Source: 34-65-8 sp046294735
GTDB lineage: Bacteria > Pseudomonadota > Alphaproteobacteria > Sphingomonadales > Sphingomonadaceae
Length of the DNA: 64,000 bases
Assembly (NCBI GenBank): GCA_046294735.1
Contig: JBKBKB010000007.1
Span: 114,612-178,611, forward strand
Reading direction: 5' to 3'
The position numbers were made by a program, and so were the translations under genes. Below the pieces are notes generated by a model. That model worked only from the letters and a program-made list of their open reading frames with translations, searched no databases and had not been told where the DNA came from. Shown here in pieces: positions 17,299 to 25,501 of the stretch (the first letter of the stretch is position 1; each line of letters opens with the position of its first letter).

Positions 17299-18530
17299 AA
17301 CTCCACTGGCCCGGCCAGTTCTTCCACCGTCCACGGCAGGCCGTGCTGATTTAGCATCTCCATAAACGGATCGGGGTCCATCTGTTCGATGTTGAACACA
17401 CCCTTCCCGCTCCACACGCCCTGCACCACCAGCGCGGCTCCGATCATCGCGGGGACGCCGGTGGTGTAGCTGACCGCCTGGTTGCCGGTTTCCTCGTATG
17501 CCGCCTCGTGCGAACAGATATTCTTGATATAGAACGTCTTCTCGCCCGAACCGTCAAGCGCCTCTCCGGTGGCGATGCAGCCGATGTTGGTGTTGCCTTT
17601 GGTCGTCTCACCCAGCGTTTCCGGCTTGGGCAACACGGCGGCGAGGAACTGGAGCGGGATGATGTCCTTGCCCTGGTACTTGACCGGCTCAATGCTGGTC
17701 ATGCCGACATTCTGCAGCACGGTGAGGTGCGTGATATAGGCATCGCCGAAGGTCATCCAGAACCGCGCGCGCTCCATTTCGGGCACGAACCTGGCGAGGC
17801 TCTCCAGCTCCTCATGATACATCAGGTACATGTTCTTCGGGCCGACCGCCTCGAAATCGAACGGCACCTTGACCTGCATCGCCGGGGTTTCGACCCACTG
17901 CCCGTTTTCCCAGTGCCGCGCGGGGGCCGTCACTTCGCGGATGTTGATTTCCGGGTTGAAGTTGGTGGCGAAATGCTGGCCGTGGTCGCCGCCATTGCAA
18001 TCGAGAATGTCGAGCGTGCGGATGGTCTTAAGCTTGTGCTTCTTCAGCCACATGGTGAACACGGAAGTGACGCCCGGATCGAAGCCCGAACCGAGCAGCG
18101 CCATCAGGCCCGCATCCCTGAACCGGTCATGATAGGCCCACTGCCATGAGTATTCGAACTTTGCTTCGTCCTTCGGTTCGTAGTTGGCAGTGTCGAGATA
18201 GCTCACGCCGGCTTCCAGGCAGGCATCCATGATCGGCAGATCCTGATAGGGCAGCGCGAGATTGACCACGAGGCTGGGCTGGACCTTGCGGATCAGGTTG
18301 ACCATGGCGGGCACCTCTTCCGCGTCGATCGAATAGGTGGAAATCTCCACCCCGCAGCGCTCCTTCACACTGGCCGCAATCGCATCACACTTTGATTTGG
18401 TGCGGCTGGCGAGGTGGATATCGCCAAAGATGTCCGGGTTGAAAGCCATCTTGTGGACGCAGACCGAGCTGACGCCGCCGGCACCGATCACGAGGATTGT
18501 CGAGGCGGCTGAGGAATTGGCTGAGGGCAT
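17295..18530 (-). CDS. Carboxynorspermidine (carboxyspermidine) dehydrogenase
   Basis: 411-residue saccharopine-dehydrogenase-fold enzyme. An N-terminal Rossmann motif (ILVIGAGGVSSVCVHKMA) precedes the NLALPYQDLPIMDACLEAG segment, GSGFDPGVTSVF and DCNGGDHGQHFATNFNPEINIREV. These are characteristic of the dehydrogenase that condenses aspartate-semialdehyde with putrescine (or diaminopropane) using NADPH. It heads the operon dehydrogenase-DUF486-nspC-decarboxylase and is divergent from the dehydratase across 231 bases that must contain the promoters. Confidence 0.93.
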   Translation of the reverse strand: MPSANSSAASTILVIGAGGVSSVCVHKMAFNPDIFGDIHLASRTKSKCDAIAASVKERCGVEISTYSIDAEEVPAMVNLIRKVQPSLVVNLALPYQDLPIMDACLEAGVSYLDTANYEPKDEAKFEYSWQWAYHDRFRDAGLMALLGSGFDPGVTSVFTMWLKKHKLKTIRTLDILDCNGGDHGQHFATNFNPEINIREVTAPARHWENGQWVETPAMQVKVPFDFEAVGPKNMYLMYHEELESLARFVPEMERARFWMTFGDAYITHLTVLQNVGMTSIEPVKYQGKDIIPLQFLAAVLPKPETLGETTKGNTNIGCIATGEALDGSGEKTFYIKNICSHEAAYEETGNQAVSYTTGVPAMIGAALVVQGVWSGKGVFNIEQMDPDPFMEMLNQHGLPWTVEELAGPVEF

Positions 18531-18761
18531 GGGGGAATTCTCCGAAGCTGATTCTGGCGGGTTCTGTAGTCGAATGCGGAAGGGGCGTAAAATGATCCGC
18601 GTTTCCTACTTGCGCGTGATGCGGCATAGCGGTGACATGATCGTGAAGCGTCCTTCCCCCGCACACCGGAACCGGCGCTGCTGCGGCCCGGACTTTTTTG
18701 CCCCAGGACAGTGTAACATGTGGTCCATGTCTCCCCCCCAAATGGCTGAAAGCCGCATCCA

Positions 18762-19718
18762 ATGAGCACGCAGCGGATGCCAACGCGCGAGGGTGTGCTG
18801 CTGGCGGCTGAGCGGGTCGCCGCGATTCTGCCGCCGACCCCACTGCTGCCACTGGAGATTGACGGCACCTGCCTGTGGGCCAAGGCCGAAGTGCTGCAAC
18901 CAATCGGTGCGTTCAAGATCAGGGGCGCGTGGCACCGCCTGTCTGCGCTGAACGACGAGGAGCGCGCGCGCGGCGTGGTCGGCGTCTCCAGCGGCAATCA
19001 CGCGCAAGGGGTAGCCTGGGCGGCGCGGCGGCTAGGGATGGCGGCGACTATCGTCATGCCGACCGATGCGCCGCGCACCAAGCTGGATGCGACCCGCGCG
19101 CTGCGGGCAGACGTGGTGCTCTACGACCGCCCCGGCGGTGAGGACCGTGACGAAGTGGCCGCGCGGCTGGTCGCGGAAAGCGGCGCGACCCTGGTCCACG
19201 CCTTCGCCGACCCGTGGGTGATCGAGGGGCAAGGCAGCGCGGGGATCGAGATCATGGCGCAGTTGGGCCACGCACCCAGTCGGATCATCGCCTGTTGCGG
19301 CGGCGGCGGGCTGGCGGCGGGGCTTGCGCTGGCCTGCCCGGATAGCGCGGTGGTTCCGGTCGAGCCGGACGGGTGGGACATGGTGGGCCGGGCGATGGCT
19401 TCCGGCGAGGTGGTCCATGTCAGCCCCAACCCGCCGGCGACAATCTGCGATGCGCTCCAGCCCCCGGCGACCAGGCCGGTCAACCTCGCCGTGCTGCGCG
19501 GCCGGGCCGAACCGGGCGTGACCGTGACCGACGACGAAGTGCGCGCGGCGCAGCGGTTCGCCTTCAGGCACCTGCACCTGGTGGTGGAGCCCGGCGGCGC
19601 GGCGGCGCTGGCAGCGGCGCTGGCAGGCAAGGTGCCGCTCGATGGCGAAACGGTGGTTATGCTGACCGGCGGCAACGTCGATCCCGCCGCCTATGCCGCC
19701 ACCATCAGCACGGGATGA
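18762..19718 (+). CDS. Threonine/serine dehydratase, PLP fold-type II
   Basis: 318-residue catabolic-type dehydratase (threonine to 2-oxobutyrate plus ammonia, or serine to pyruvate; serine racemase is a close relative). The PLP lysine is in GAFKIRGAWHRL, with SSGNHAQGVAWAARRLG, and the phosphate-binding CCGGGGLAAGLAL. There is no C-terminal ACT domain, so it is not the feedback-regulated IlvA type. No partner in its neighbourhood fixes the pathway. Confidence 0.9.
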   Translation: MSTQRMPTREGVLLAAERVAAILPPTPLLPLEIDGTCLWAKAEVLQPIGAFKIRGAWHRLSALNDEERARGVVGVSSGNHAQGVAWAARRLGMAATIVMPTDAPRTKLDATRALRADVVLYDRPGGEDRDEVAARLVAESGATLVHAFADPWVIEGQGSAGIEIMAQLGHAPSRIIACCGGGGLAAGLALACPDSAVVPVEPDGWDMVGRAMASGEVVHVSPNPPATICDALQPPATRPVNLAVLRGRAEPGVTVTDDEVRAAQRFAFRHLHLVVEPGGAAALAAALAGKVPLDGETVVMLTGGNVDPAAYAATISTG

Positions 19719-19784
19719 GTTGCGTTTGACAATCGACCGTTCGACCGCCACGTTCTGCCGGCAAGGATCATGGGAGGGATAACC

Positions 19785-20234
19785 GTGCAAGCCCAAATGC
19801 TCTCACCGGCGGCGGTGCTCGTCGCGTGGTCACTTATCATGCTGTTCTGGATGGCGGGCACCCGCCTGCCGGCGATGAAGGCAATCAAGGCCGACATGGG
19901 CGACCGGCCCGGCGGCCGGGGTCAGGATCTGGAAGGGCGGATTCCTGACTCCATCAACTGGAAGGCGCACAACTACAGCCACCTGATGGAGCAGCCCACC
20001 ATCTTCTACCCCACCGTCGTGATCATCGCGCTGATGGGCGCCGGTGCGGGCGACGTGCTGGCGGCGTGGATCTACGTCGGGATGCGGATCGTCCACTCGG
20101 TGTGGCAGGCAACGGTCAACAAGGTGCCGGTGCGCTTCCTGCTGTTCCTGGTCTCGACTTTCGCCCTCGTCTACCTGGCCTATCGTGCGGTCGCCCTGAC
20201 CCTGTTCGCTGATCCGGGAGCCATTCCGCAATGA
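19785..20234 (+). CDS. MAPEG family membrane protein (upstream copy)
   Basis: 149-residue, four-helix membrane protein of the MAPEG (microsomal glutathione transferase/FLAP-like) family. Visible are the second-helix NYSHLMEQPTIFYP motif and WIYVGMRIVHSVWQATVNKVPVRF. The GTG at 19785 is chosen because gggaggg lies six bases before it; ATG 19770 is possible. The stop overlaps the next MAPEG gene by four bases. Function in bacteria of this type is unknown. Confidence 0.87.
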   Translation: MQAQMLSPAAVLVAWSLIMLFWMAGTRLPAMKAIKADMGDRPGGRGQDLEGRIPDSINWKAHNYSHLMEQPTIFYPTVVIIALMGAGAGDVLAAWIYVGMRIVHSVWQATVNKVPVRFLLFLVSTFALVYLAYRAVALTLFADPGAIPQ

Positions 20235-20659
20235 TCGGGGCTGCCATCCTGCAACCCGTCGTCGCGCTGGCGGCATGGACCATGGTCATGTGGCTGTGGA
20301 TGTACGCCACCCGCATCCCGGCCATGAGCAAGGCCGGGATCGACGGGACCAAGCTGGTCGGCTCCGATGGGGCCAGCCTGCGCGCAAAGTTGCCTGATAC
20401 CGTCAGTTGGAAGGCTGACAACTACAACCACCTCCACGAAGCGCCTACAGTGTTCTACGCCGTCGCGCTGGTGCTGGCTCTGGTTGGCGCGGGCGACGGG
20501 CAGAACGCGCTGCTGGCGTGGATCTACGTCGGCCTGCGGGTGGCGCATTCGCTGGTGCAGGCAACCGCCAACCGGGTGCTGGTGCGGTTCGTGCTGTTCG
20601 CCTTGTCCAGCCTGGTGCTGATGGCGCTGATCGCGAAAGCTGCGCTGGCGGTGTTCTAG
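20231..20659 (+). CDS. MAPEG family membrane protein (downstream copy)
   Basis: 142-residue paralogue of the preceding gene, with the same pattern: KADNYNHLHEAPTVFYA, AWIYVGLRVAHSLVQATANRVLVRF. It overlaps the first copy by ATGA. The two together look like a tandem duplication that has diverged and may form a hetero-oligomer, since the family works as trimers. It ends inside a 14-base direct repeat. Confidence 0.87.
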   Translation: MIGAAILQPVVALAAWTMVMWLWMYATRIPAMSKAGIDGTKLVGSDGASLRAKLPDTVSWKADNYNHLHEAPTVFYAVALVLALVGAGDGQNALLAWIYVGLRVAHSLVQATANRVLVRFVLFALSSLVLMALIAKAALAVF

Positions 20660-20675
20660 GGGGCGGTGTTCTAGG
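20647..20675. repeat. 14-base tandem direct repeat at the MAPEG/trxB junction
   Basis: The 14-mer ggcggtgttctagg occurs at 20647-20660 and again at 20662-20675. The first copy carries the MAPEG TAG stop, and the second runs into the trxB stop on the opposite strand. It looks like a recent replication-slippage duplication between convergent genes. Confidence 0.75.
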
Positions 20676-21621
20676 CGGCGAATTCACGGGTCGCGAGGAA
20701 CCGCTCGGCGTCCAGCGCGGCCATGCAGCCGGTGCCGGCCGCAGTGACCGCCTGGCGGTAGGTGTGGTCCATCACATCCCCGCAGGCGAATACGCCCGGG
20801 ACCGCCGTCTTGGGTGTGCCCGGTTCGACAATCAGGTAACCAGCAGGGTCCATCGCCAGCTTGCCCTTGAACAGCTCGGTCGCCGGCGCGTGGCCGATGG
20901 CCACGAAGGCACCGTCGACATGGAGTTCGCTCGCGTCGCCCGTCACCGTATCGCGCAGGGCAAGATGTGTAAGTCCACCCGATGCCGGGTTGCCCTCGAA
21001 GCTCGCCACCGCCTTGTTCCACAGAACCTTGATCTTGGGGTTGGCAAACAGCCGCTCCTGCAGGATGCGCTCCGACCGCAGGCTGTCGCGTCGGTGGATC
21101 AGGGTCACGTCGTCGGAATGGTTGGTGAGGTAGAGCGCTTCCTCGACCGCAGTGTTGCCGCCGCCGATCACCGCCACCTTCTTGCCGCGGTAGAAGAACC
21201 CGTCACAGGTGGCGCAGGCGGATACGCCCTTGCCGCCCAGTTCCTGCTCACCCGGAACGCCCAGCCACTTGGCCTGCGCGCCAGTGGCGATCACCAGCGT
21301 TTCGCCGATGTATTCGTCACCGCTGTCGCCGATCGCACGGAACGGCGGGCCGCTAAGGTCGACCGAGACGATCGTGTCCCACATGGTGCGGGTGCCGACA
21401 TGCTCGGCTTGGCGTTGCATCTGCTCCATCAGCCACGGCCCCTGGATCACATCGGCAAAGCCGGGATAGTTCTCCACATCGGTGGTGATGGTCAGCTGCC
21501 CACCCGGCTGGATGCCCTGCACCACAATCGGCGCGAGCATAGCGCGCGCGCCATAGATTGCTGCGGTGTAGCCGGCCGGGCCAGAGCCAATGATGAGCAT
21601 CTTGGTATGGTGGGTTGCCAT
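20671..21621 (-). CDS. trxB: Thioredoxin-disulfide reductase
   Basis: FAD/NADPH flavoprotein that reduces thioredoxin. It has an N-terminal FAD motif (IIGSGPAGYTAAIYGARA), a redox-active CATC at residues 136-139 in SACATCDGFF, an NADPH-binding VIGGGNTAVEEALYL and a C-terminal FACGDVMDHTYRQAVTAAGTG. At 316 aa it is standard low-Mr TrxB. It is monocistronic, convergent with the MAPEG pair. Confidence 0.98.
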   Translation of the reverse strand: MATHHTKMLIIGSGPAGYTAAIYGARAMLAPIVVQGIQPGGQLTITTDVENYPGFADVIQGPWLMEQMQRQAEHVGTRTMWDTIVSVDLSGPPFRAIGDSGDEYIGETLVIATGAQAKWLGVPGEQELGGKGVSACATCDGFFYRGKKVAVIGGGNTAVEEALYLTNHSDDVTLIHRRDSLRSERILQERLFANPKIKVLWNKAVASFEGNPASGGLTHLALRDTVTGDASELHVDGAFVAIGHAPATELFKGKLAMDPAGYLIVEPGTPKTAVPGVFACGDVMDHTYRQAVTAAGTGCMAALDAERFLATREFAA

Positions 21622-21656
21622 GGGTCGGGTCCGTGTTCGCGTGAGGCGGAATGTGG

Positions 21657-22436
21657 TTACGCTTCCACAAGGCGCAAGCGCAGCGCCTCGCGGGTGTCGA
21701 GGGTCACTCCAAGCACGTCTTCGAGAAACCCGTCGAGGCTGCCGTGCGCGGCTTCCACAGCTTCGCGCATGGCCTCGAGATAGCGGGCATCGACTCCCAT
21801 CAGCACGCGGATGGTCTCATCGCTAACCTGGCCATACTTGCTGCGGATTGCGTGGCTCCCGGCGGCAATACGCGCGTCAATATTGCCAGCGGTGTTGGTC
21901 AGGAGGAAGTCCTCCATCGCGTCATCCCAGTGGACGCCCAGCGCATGGTGCAAAAGCGCGACGGACATCCCGGTGCGGTCCTTGCCTGCCAGGCAATGGA
22001 CCAGGCTCGCGCCCTCGCTGCCCGCCAGCACCGCGAAGTAGCGCCGCATGACCCACAGCACCGGCTCGCGACCCGGCAGGTTGCGGTAGATCCGCTCCAT
22101 CGCGCGGTGCGCGCCCTCTTCATCGAGCACACCGTTTGCGGCCTCCAGATGAGGTGCAAGGTTGGCGGTTTCCCCGTCATAGAAATGCACGTCTGCCGCG
22201 AACCCTTGCGGGCGGCGGCACGGCGCATGGCTGCGCTCGCTCACACCGCGAAAGTCGATCACGTGAGCGAGCGCCAGCCGGTCGAGCGCGGCCAGGTCGG
22301 CCTCGGTCGCATCGACGTGCTGGCCAGAGCGCCACAGCACACCGCGCTTGAGCCGCCCGCCCCCGGCCAGCGGATAGCCGCCGTAGTCACGGAAGTTGTG
22401 GACACCTTCGAGCGGCAGGACGCGGTCGTCGTTCAT
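21657..22436 (-). CDS. Tyrosine-protein phosphatase (Y_phosphatase3 type)
   Basis: 259-residue phosphatase. Near the N-terminus GVHNFRDYGGYPLAGG and the LWRSGQ segment are typical, and the P-loop is VHCLAGKDRTG (HCxxGKDRTG), giving a Cys nucleophile and Arg. Relatives act on phosphotyrosine, phosphoinositides or small phosphorylated substrates. It starts at ATG 22436, 49 bases after the monooxygenase stop on the same strand, so it may be the last gene of the sulfoquinovose operon. Its role there is unknown. Confidence 0.88.
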   Translation of the reverse strand: MNDDRVLPLEGVHNFRDYGGYPLAGGGRLKRGVLWRSGQHVDATEADLAALDRLALAHVIDFRGVSERSHAPCRRPQGFAADVHFYDGETANLAPHLEAANGVLDEEGAHRAMERIYRNLPGREPVLWVMRRYFAVLAGSEGASLVHCLAGKDRTGMSVALLHHALGVHWDDAMEDFLLTNTAGNIDARIAAGSHAIRSKYGQVSDETIRVLMGVDARYLEAMREAVEAAHGSLDGFLEDVLGVTLDTREALRLRLVEA

Positions 22437-22485
22437 GCCCAGGCACTTGCCAGCGCCTACGCAGCAACGCAAGCGCCCTGCCCGC

Positions 22486-23580
22486 TTATCCGAAGGCGAG
22501 CGGCCCGTGCTCGATCAGCGGCAAGACATGGCGCGAAAACAGGTCGCACTCCGCCGCATGCGGGTAACCGGACAGGATGAACGCCTCGATCCCTTCGGCC
22601 TGGTAGGCGCGCAGCTTGGCCAGCACCTGGTCCGGCGTGCCGACAATCGCCGCGCCGCAACCCGATCGCGCCCGCCCGATGCCAGTCCACAGGTTGTCTT
22701 CGACAAACCCGTCGCCACCAGCGGCGCCGCGCAGTTCCTGCTGCCTCTGCACGCCATAGTTCTTGGCATCGAGCGACTTCTCGCGGATTGCCCGGCCGGC
22801 CTCATCATCGAGCTTCGACAGGAGGCGGTCAGCATAGGCACGCGCTTCCTCTTCCGTTTCCCGCACGATCACATGGGCACGGTAGCCGAACTTGAGCGTA
22901 CGGCCGTAGGCCGCAGCCCGCGCCTTCAGGTCCGCGATGTTCTCGCGCACCTTGTCCATGGTGTCGGGCCACATCAGGTAGACGTCAGCGGCTTCCGCAG
23001 CGCACTCACGCGCTTCGTGGCTGAGGCCGCCGAAATAGAACGGCGGGCACTTGCCACTGAGCGTGGTGATCCGGGCAGGGTCGAGCTCCATCTGGTAGAA
23101 CTCGCCCTGGAAATCGAGGTGTTCGCCGTTCAGAAGCGTGCGCACGATCTTCATGATCTCGGTGCCGCGGCGGTAGCGCGGGCCGCTCTCGATCCTTTCC
23201 CCGGGCATGTCGGAGGAGATGATATTCACGTTCAACCGGCCGCCGGTGCCTGCGGCATTGGGTCCGAGGATACGGTCGAGCGTGGCAATGCGCCGCGCCA
23301 GTTGCGGCGGCCAATCCTCGCCCATGCGCGTTGCCCACAGCAGTTTGATCCGGCTCAGGAAAGGCGCAATGGCCGCAGCAAAGATCGTGGTGTCCAGACC
23401 GAGCTGGTAGCCTGACGGGAGCAGGATGTTGTCGAAGCCGCCCTTCTCCGCCTGAAGCACGATATTCCGGCAATGCTCCCAACTTGACTTGAGCCGTTCG
23501 TCGGGCACGCCGAGGAACTCGTAGTCGTCGTCACACAGCGCGGAAAACCACGCGATTTCGCATTGTTGCTTGTCGGTCAT
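22486..23580 (-). CDS. smoC: FMNH2-dependent sulfoquinovose monooxygenase (SmoC/SsuD-like, LLM class)
   Basis: 364-residue luciferase-like flavin monooxygenase close to SsuD. The SsuD sulfonate/active-site residues have counterparts: R234 and H236 in FGYRAHVIVRET, an Arg at 303/305 in GRARSGCG, and Y339 in LSGYPH. The SsuD cysteine (C54) is absent. The N-terminus (WFSALCDDDYEFLGVP) differs from alkanesulfonate enzymes and resembles what I recall of SmoC, which cleaves the C-S bond of sulfoquinovose to give 6-oxo-glucose and sulfite. It needs reduced FMN; an FMN reductase lies at 34022. The start shares TGATG with the aldo/keto reductase stop. Substrate is inferred mainly from the locus. Confidence 0.83.
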   Translation of the reverse strand: MTDKQQCEIAWFSALCDDDYEFLGVPDERLKSSWEHCRNIVLQAEKGGFDNILLPSGYQLGLDTTIFAAAIAPFLSRIKLLWATRMGEDWPPQLARRIATLDRILGPNAAGTGGRLNVNIISSDMPGERIESGPRYRRGTEIMKIVRTLLNGEHLDFQGEFYQMELDPARITTLSGKCPPFYFGGLSHEARECAAEAADVYLMWPDTMDKVRENIADLKARAAAYGRTLKFGYRAHVIVRETEEEARAYADRLLSKLDDEAGRAIREKSLDAKNYGVQRQQELRGAAGGDGFVEDNLWTGIGRARSGCGAAIVGTPDQVLAKLRAYQAEGIEAFILSGYPHAAECDLFSRHVLPLIEHGPLAFG

Positions 23581-24494
23581 CAGGGAAGCCTCTCTCCACG
23601 CGCGGCGACGAGTACCGCGTACCAATCCTGCCGGGTCCAGCGCACGGTGCTGGCCTGGGCCGCCTCGGCAATGCGCCCCGCGTTCTGGGAGCCGACAATC
23701 GGGATAATCCGCGCCGGGTGCGCCATTAGCCAGCTGTAGGCAGCGACGCTGCGGGAAACGCCATGCTCACCACCGATACGATCAAGTTCGGCTGCGACCG
23801 CGCGGTCCCGTTCACTTTCCGGCGCAAGCAGGCGGCCACCGCCCAGCGGAGACCAGGCCAGCGGCGTCAGGCCGAGCCGCATTGCCTGGTCCAGTTCGCC
23901 ATTCTCGAAACATTCGATCCGCAGCGGACTGATCTCCGGCTGCGTCGTCGCAAGCGGGGTGTCGAGGAAACGGGACAAGGCCTCGATCTGCTGGATGGTG
24001 AAGTTGGACACTCCAATCGCGCCGATCTTGCCCGACGCGAGAGCGTCTTGCAGGGTGCGCGCGACTTCCTGCGGATGGGTAAGAATGTCCGGGCGATGGA
24101 TCTGGTAGAGGTCGATCCGCTCCACCTGCATCCGGCTGAGTGAAGCGTTTATCGCGCCGCCAAGGTATTGCGCCGACTGGTCATAAGGCAGCGGTGGGAG
24201 AATCCCGCCCTTGCTGGCCAGAACCATTCGCCCGCGCAGGGCCGGTTCGGCAGCCAGTACCTCGCCCAGCAGCGCCTCGGCATCGCCAAACCCGCCAGCC
24301 CCGTCGAAGCCGTAGATGTCTGCCGTATCGAGCAGGGTGATCCCGGCATCGAGCGCGGCATGGACCAGCCGCGCGGCTTCGGCGGCAGTACGGCCACCCT
24401 CGGCCAGGCGCCACATACCCCAGGCGATCGGCGCAACCGACAGGCCGGACTGGCCAAGCGCCACAGTTTCAGGGGGTGCGGGTAGAAGACTCAT
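23580..24494 (-). CDS. smoB: Aldo/keto reductase, candidate 6-oxo-glucose reductase (SmoB-like)
   Basis: 304-residue NAD(P)H aldo/keto reductase. The catalytic tetrad is visible: D56 and Y61 in LLDTADIYG, K95 in LASKGG, H133 in YQIHRPD. The C-terminal PIVGSQNAGRIAEA cofactor segment is standard. Between the LacI regulator and the monooxygenase, overlapping both by 4-5 bases, the expected job is reduction of the 6-aldehyde product of desulfonation to glucose. The start ATG at 24494 overlaps the lacI-family stop as ATGA; the longer open frame upstream is antisense read-through. Confidence 0.85.
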   Translation of the reverse strand: MSLLPAPPETVALGQSGLSVAPIAWGMWRLAEGGRTAAEAARLVHAALDAGITLLDTADIYGFDGAGGFGDAEALLGEVLAAEPALRGRMVLASKGGILPPLPYDQSAQYLGGAINASLSRMQVERIDLYQIHRPDILTHPQEVARTLQDALASGKIGAIGVSNFTIQQIEALSRFLDTPLATTQPEISPLRIECFENGELDQAMRLGLTPLAWSPLGGGRLLAPESERDRAVAAELDRIGGEHGVSRSVAAYSWLMAHPARIIPIVGSQNAGRIAEAAQASTVRWTRQDWYAVLVAARGERLP

Positions 24495-25501
24495 CCAGGT
24501 TTCCTTGCAGGTGGGGCGACCGAGGATCGCTCGACCAGTTGATGCGGCAGACGGCGGTGGGTGATGTCCCCCCCGCCGATCAGGATTTCCGCCGCCGTGC
24601 GTGCCAGTTCGGCCATTGGCTGGTGGATCGTGGTCAAGGGCGGCCAAACGGTCCGCGCCAGCGTAGTATCGTCGAACCCGGCCACCGACAGCTCGCCCGG
24701 CAGGTCGATACCCCGGTCATGAGCGACCGAGAGTACACCCGCCGCCATGTCGTCGTTGGCGGCAAAGATCGCGGTCGGGCGCGGATTGAGCGAGAGGAAA
24801 TACTGGCCCGCCGCAACACCGCTTTCGAAGTTGAATTCGCCCTTGGCCACCAGCTGCGGCTCGAACGCGATCCCGACCCGGTCGAGCGCGCGGCGATAAC
24901 CGAACAGCCGGTCATCGGAGGCCATGTGGTTGGGGTGGCCTTTAATGAACCCGATCCTGCGGTGGCCAAGGTTGATCAGGTGGGTGGTCATGTCGTCCGC
25001 CGCCTGTGCGTCGTCCATGAACACCGAGCTGGTGAGCGCATGGTTGGTGCCGGGCGAGATACGCACGAACGGAATGTCCATCGCCTCCAGCGCGCGCAGC
25101 ACCGGGTCGCAATCGGTCACCGGGGAGGACAGGATAATGCCATCGACATGCGTTTCGCTGACCAGCCCGCGGACCTGATCCCCTACACGCGGATCAGCCA
25201 CATCAACCGGCTGGGCGAGCAGGCGAATCCCTTGCTCTTGGCACACGTCCCAACAGCCCTTCTGGATCTGGAACATGTAATAGGGGCTGTGATTGTCGTA
25301 GATCAGCGCGACCTGGTTGGACTTGGCTCCGGACAGGATGCGGGCGGCAACGCTGGGGCGGTAATCGAGATCGGCCATGGCCTGCTCGACCTTCTCGCGC
25401 AGCGCCTTGCTGACATAGGGGTGGCCATTGAGGACACGGCTGACGGTCTTGACCGCCACCCCGGCCCGGGCGGCGACATCGCGGATATTCGCGCGGCTCA
25501 T
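24491..25501 (-). CDS. LacI family transcriptional regulator of the sulfoquinovose locus
   Basis: 336-residue LacI/GalR regulator. The N-terminal helix-turn-helix plus hinge (NIRDVAARAGVAVKTVSRVLNG...YRPSVAARILSG) leads into a periplasmic-binding-protein-like sensor domain (DGIILSS, GHRRIGFIKGHP, IFAANDDMAAGVL). It is embedded in the operon, four-base overlaps on both sides, and so probably auto-regulates and responds to sulfoquinovose, a glycoside of it, or a breakdown product. Candidate operators lie in 27526-27648. Confidence 0.93.
   Translation of the reverse strand: MSRANIRDVAARAGVAVKTVSRVLNGHPYVSKALREKVEQAMADLDYRPSVAARILSGAKSNQVALIYDNHSPYYMFQIQKGCWDVCQEQGIRLLAQPVDVADPRVGDQVRGLVSETHVDGIILSSPVTDCDPVLRALEAMDIPFVRISPGTNHALTSSVFMDDAQAADDMTTHLINLGHRRIGFIKGHPNHMASDDRLFGYRRALDRVGIAFEPQLVAKGEFNFESGVAAGQYFLSLNPRPTAIFAANDDMAAGVLSVAHDRGIDLPGELSVAGFDDTTLARTVWPPLTTIHQPMAELARTAAEILIGGGDITHRRLPHQLVERSSVAPPARKPG

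Noticed and set aside
22486..23580. Calling the monooxygenase an ordinary alkanesulfonate enzyme (SsuD)
   Set aside because: The SsuD cysteine is absent and the N-terminus differs. There are no ssu transport genes beside it, and the neighbours are SQase, aldo/keto reductase and LacI regulator. Substrate still needs testing.
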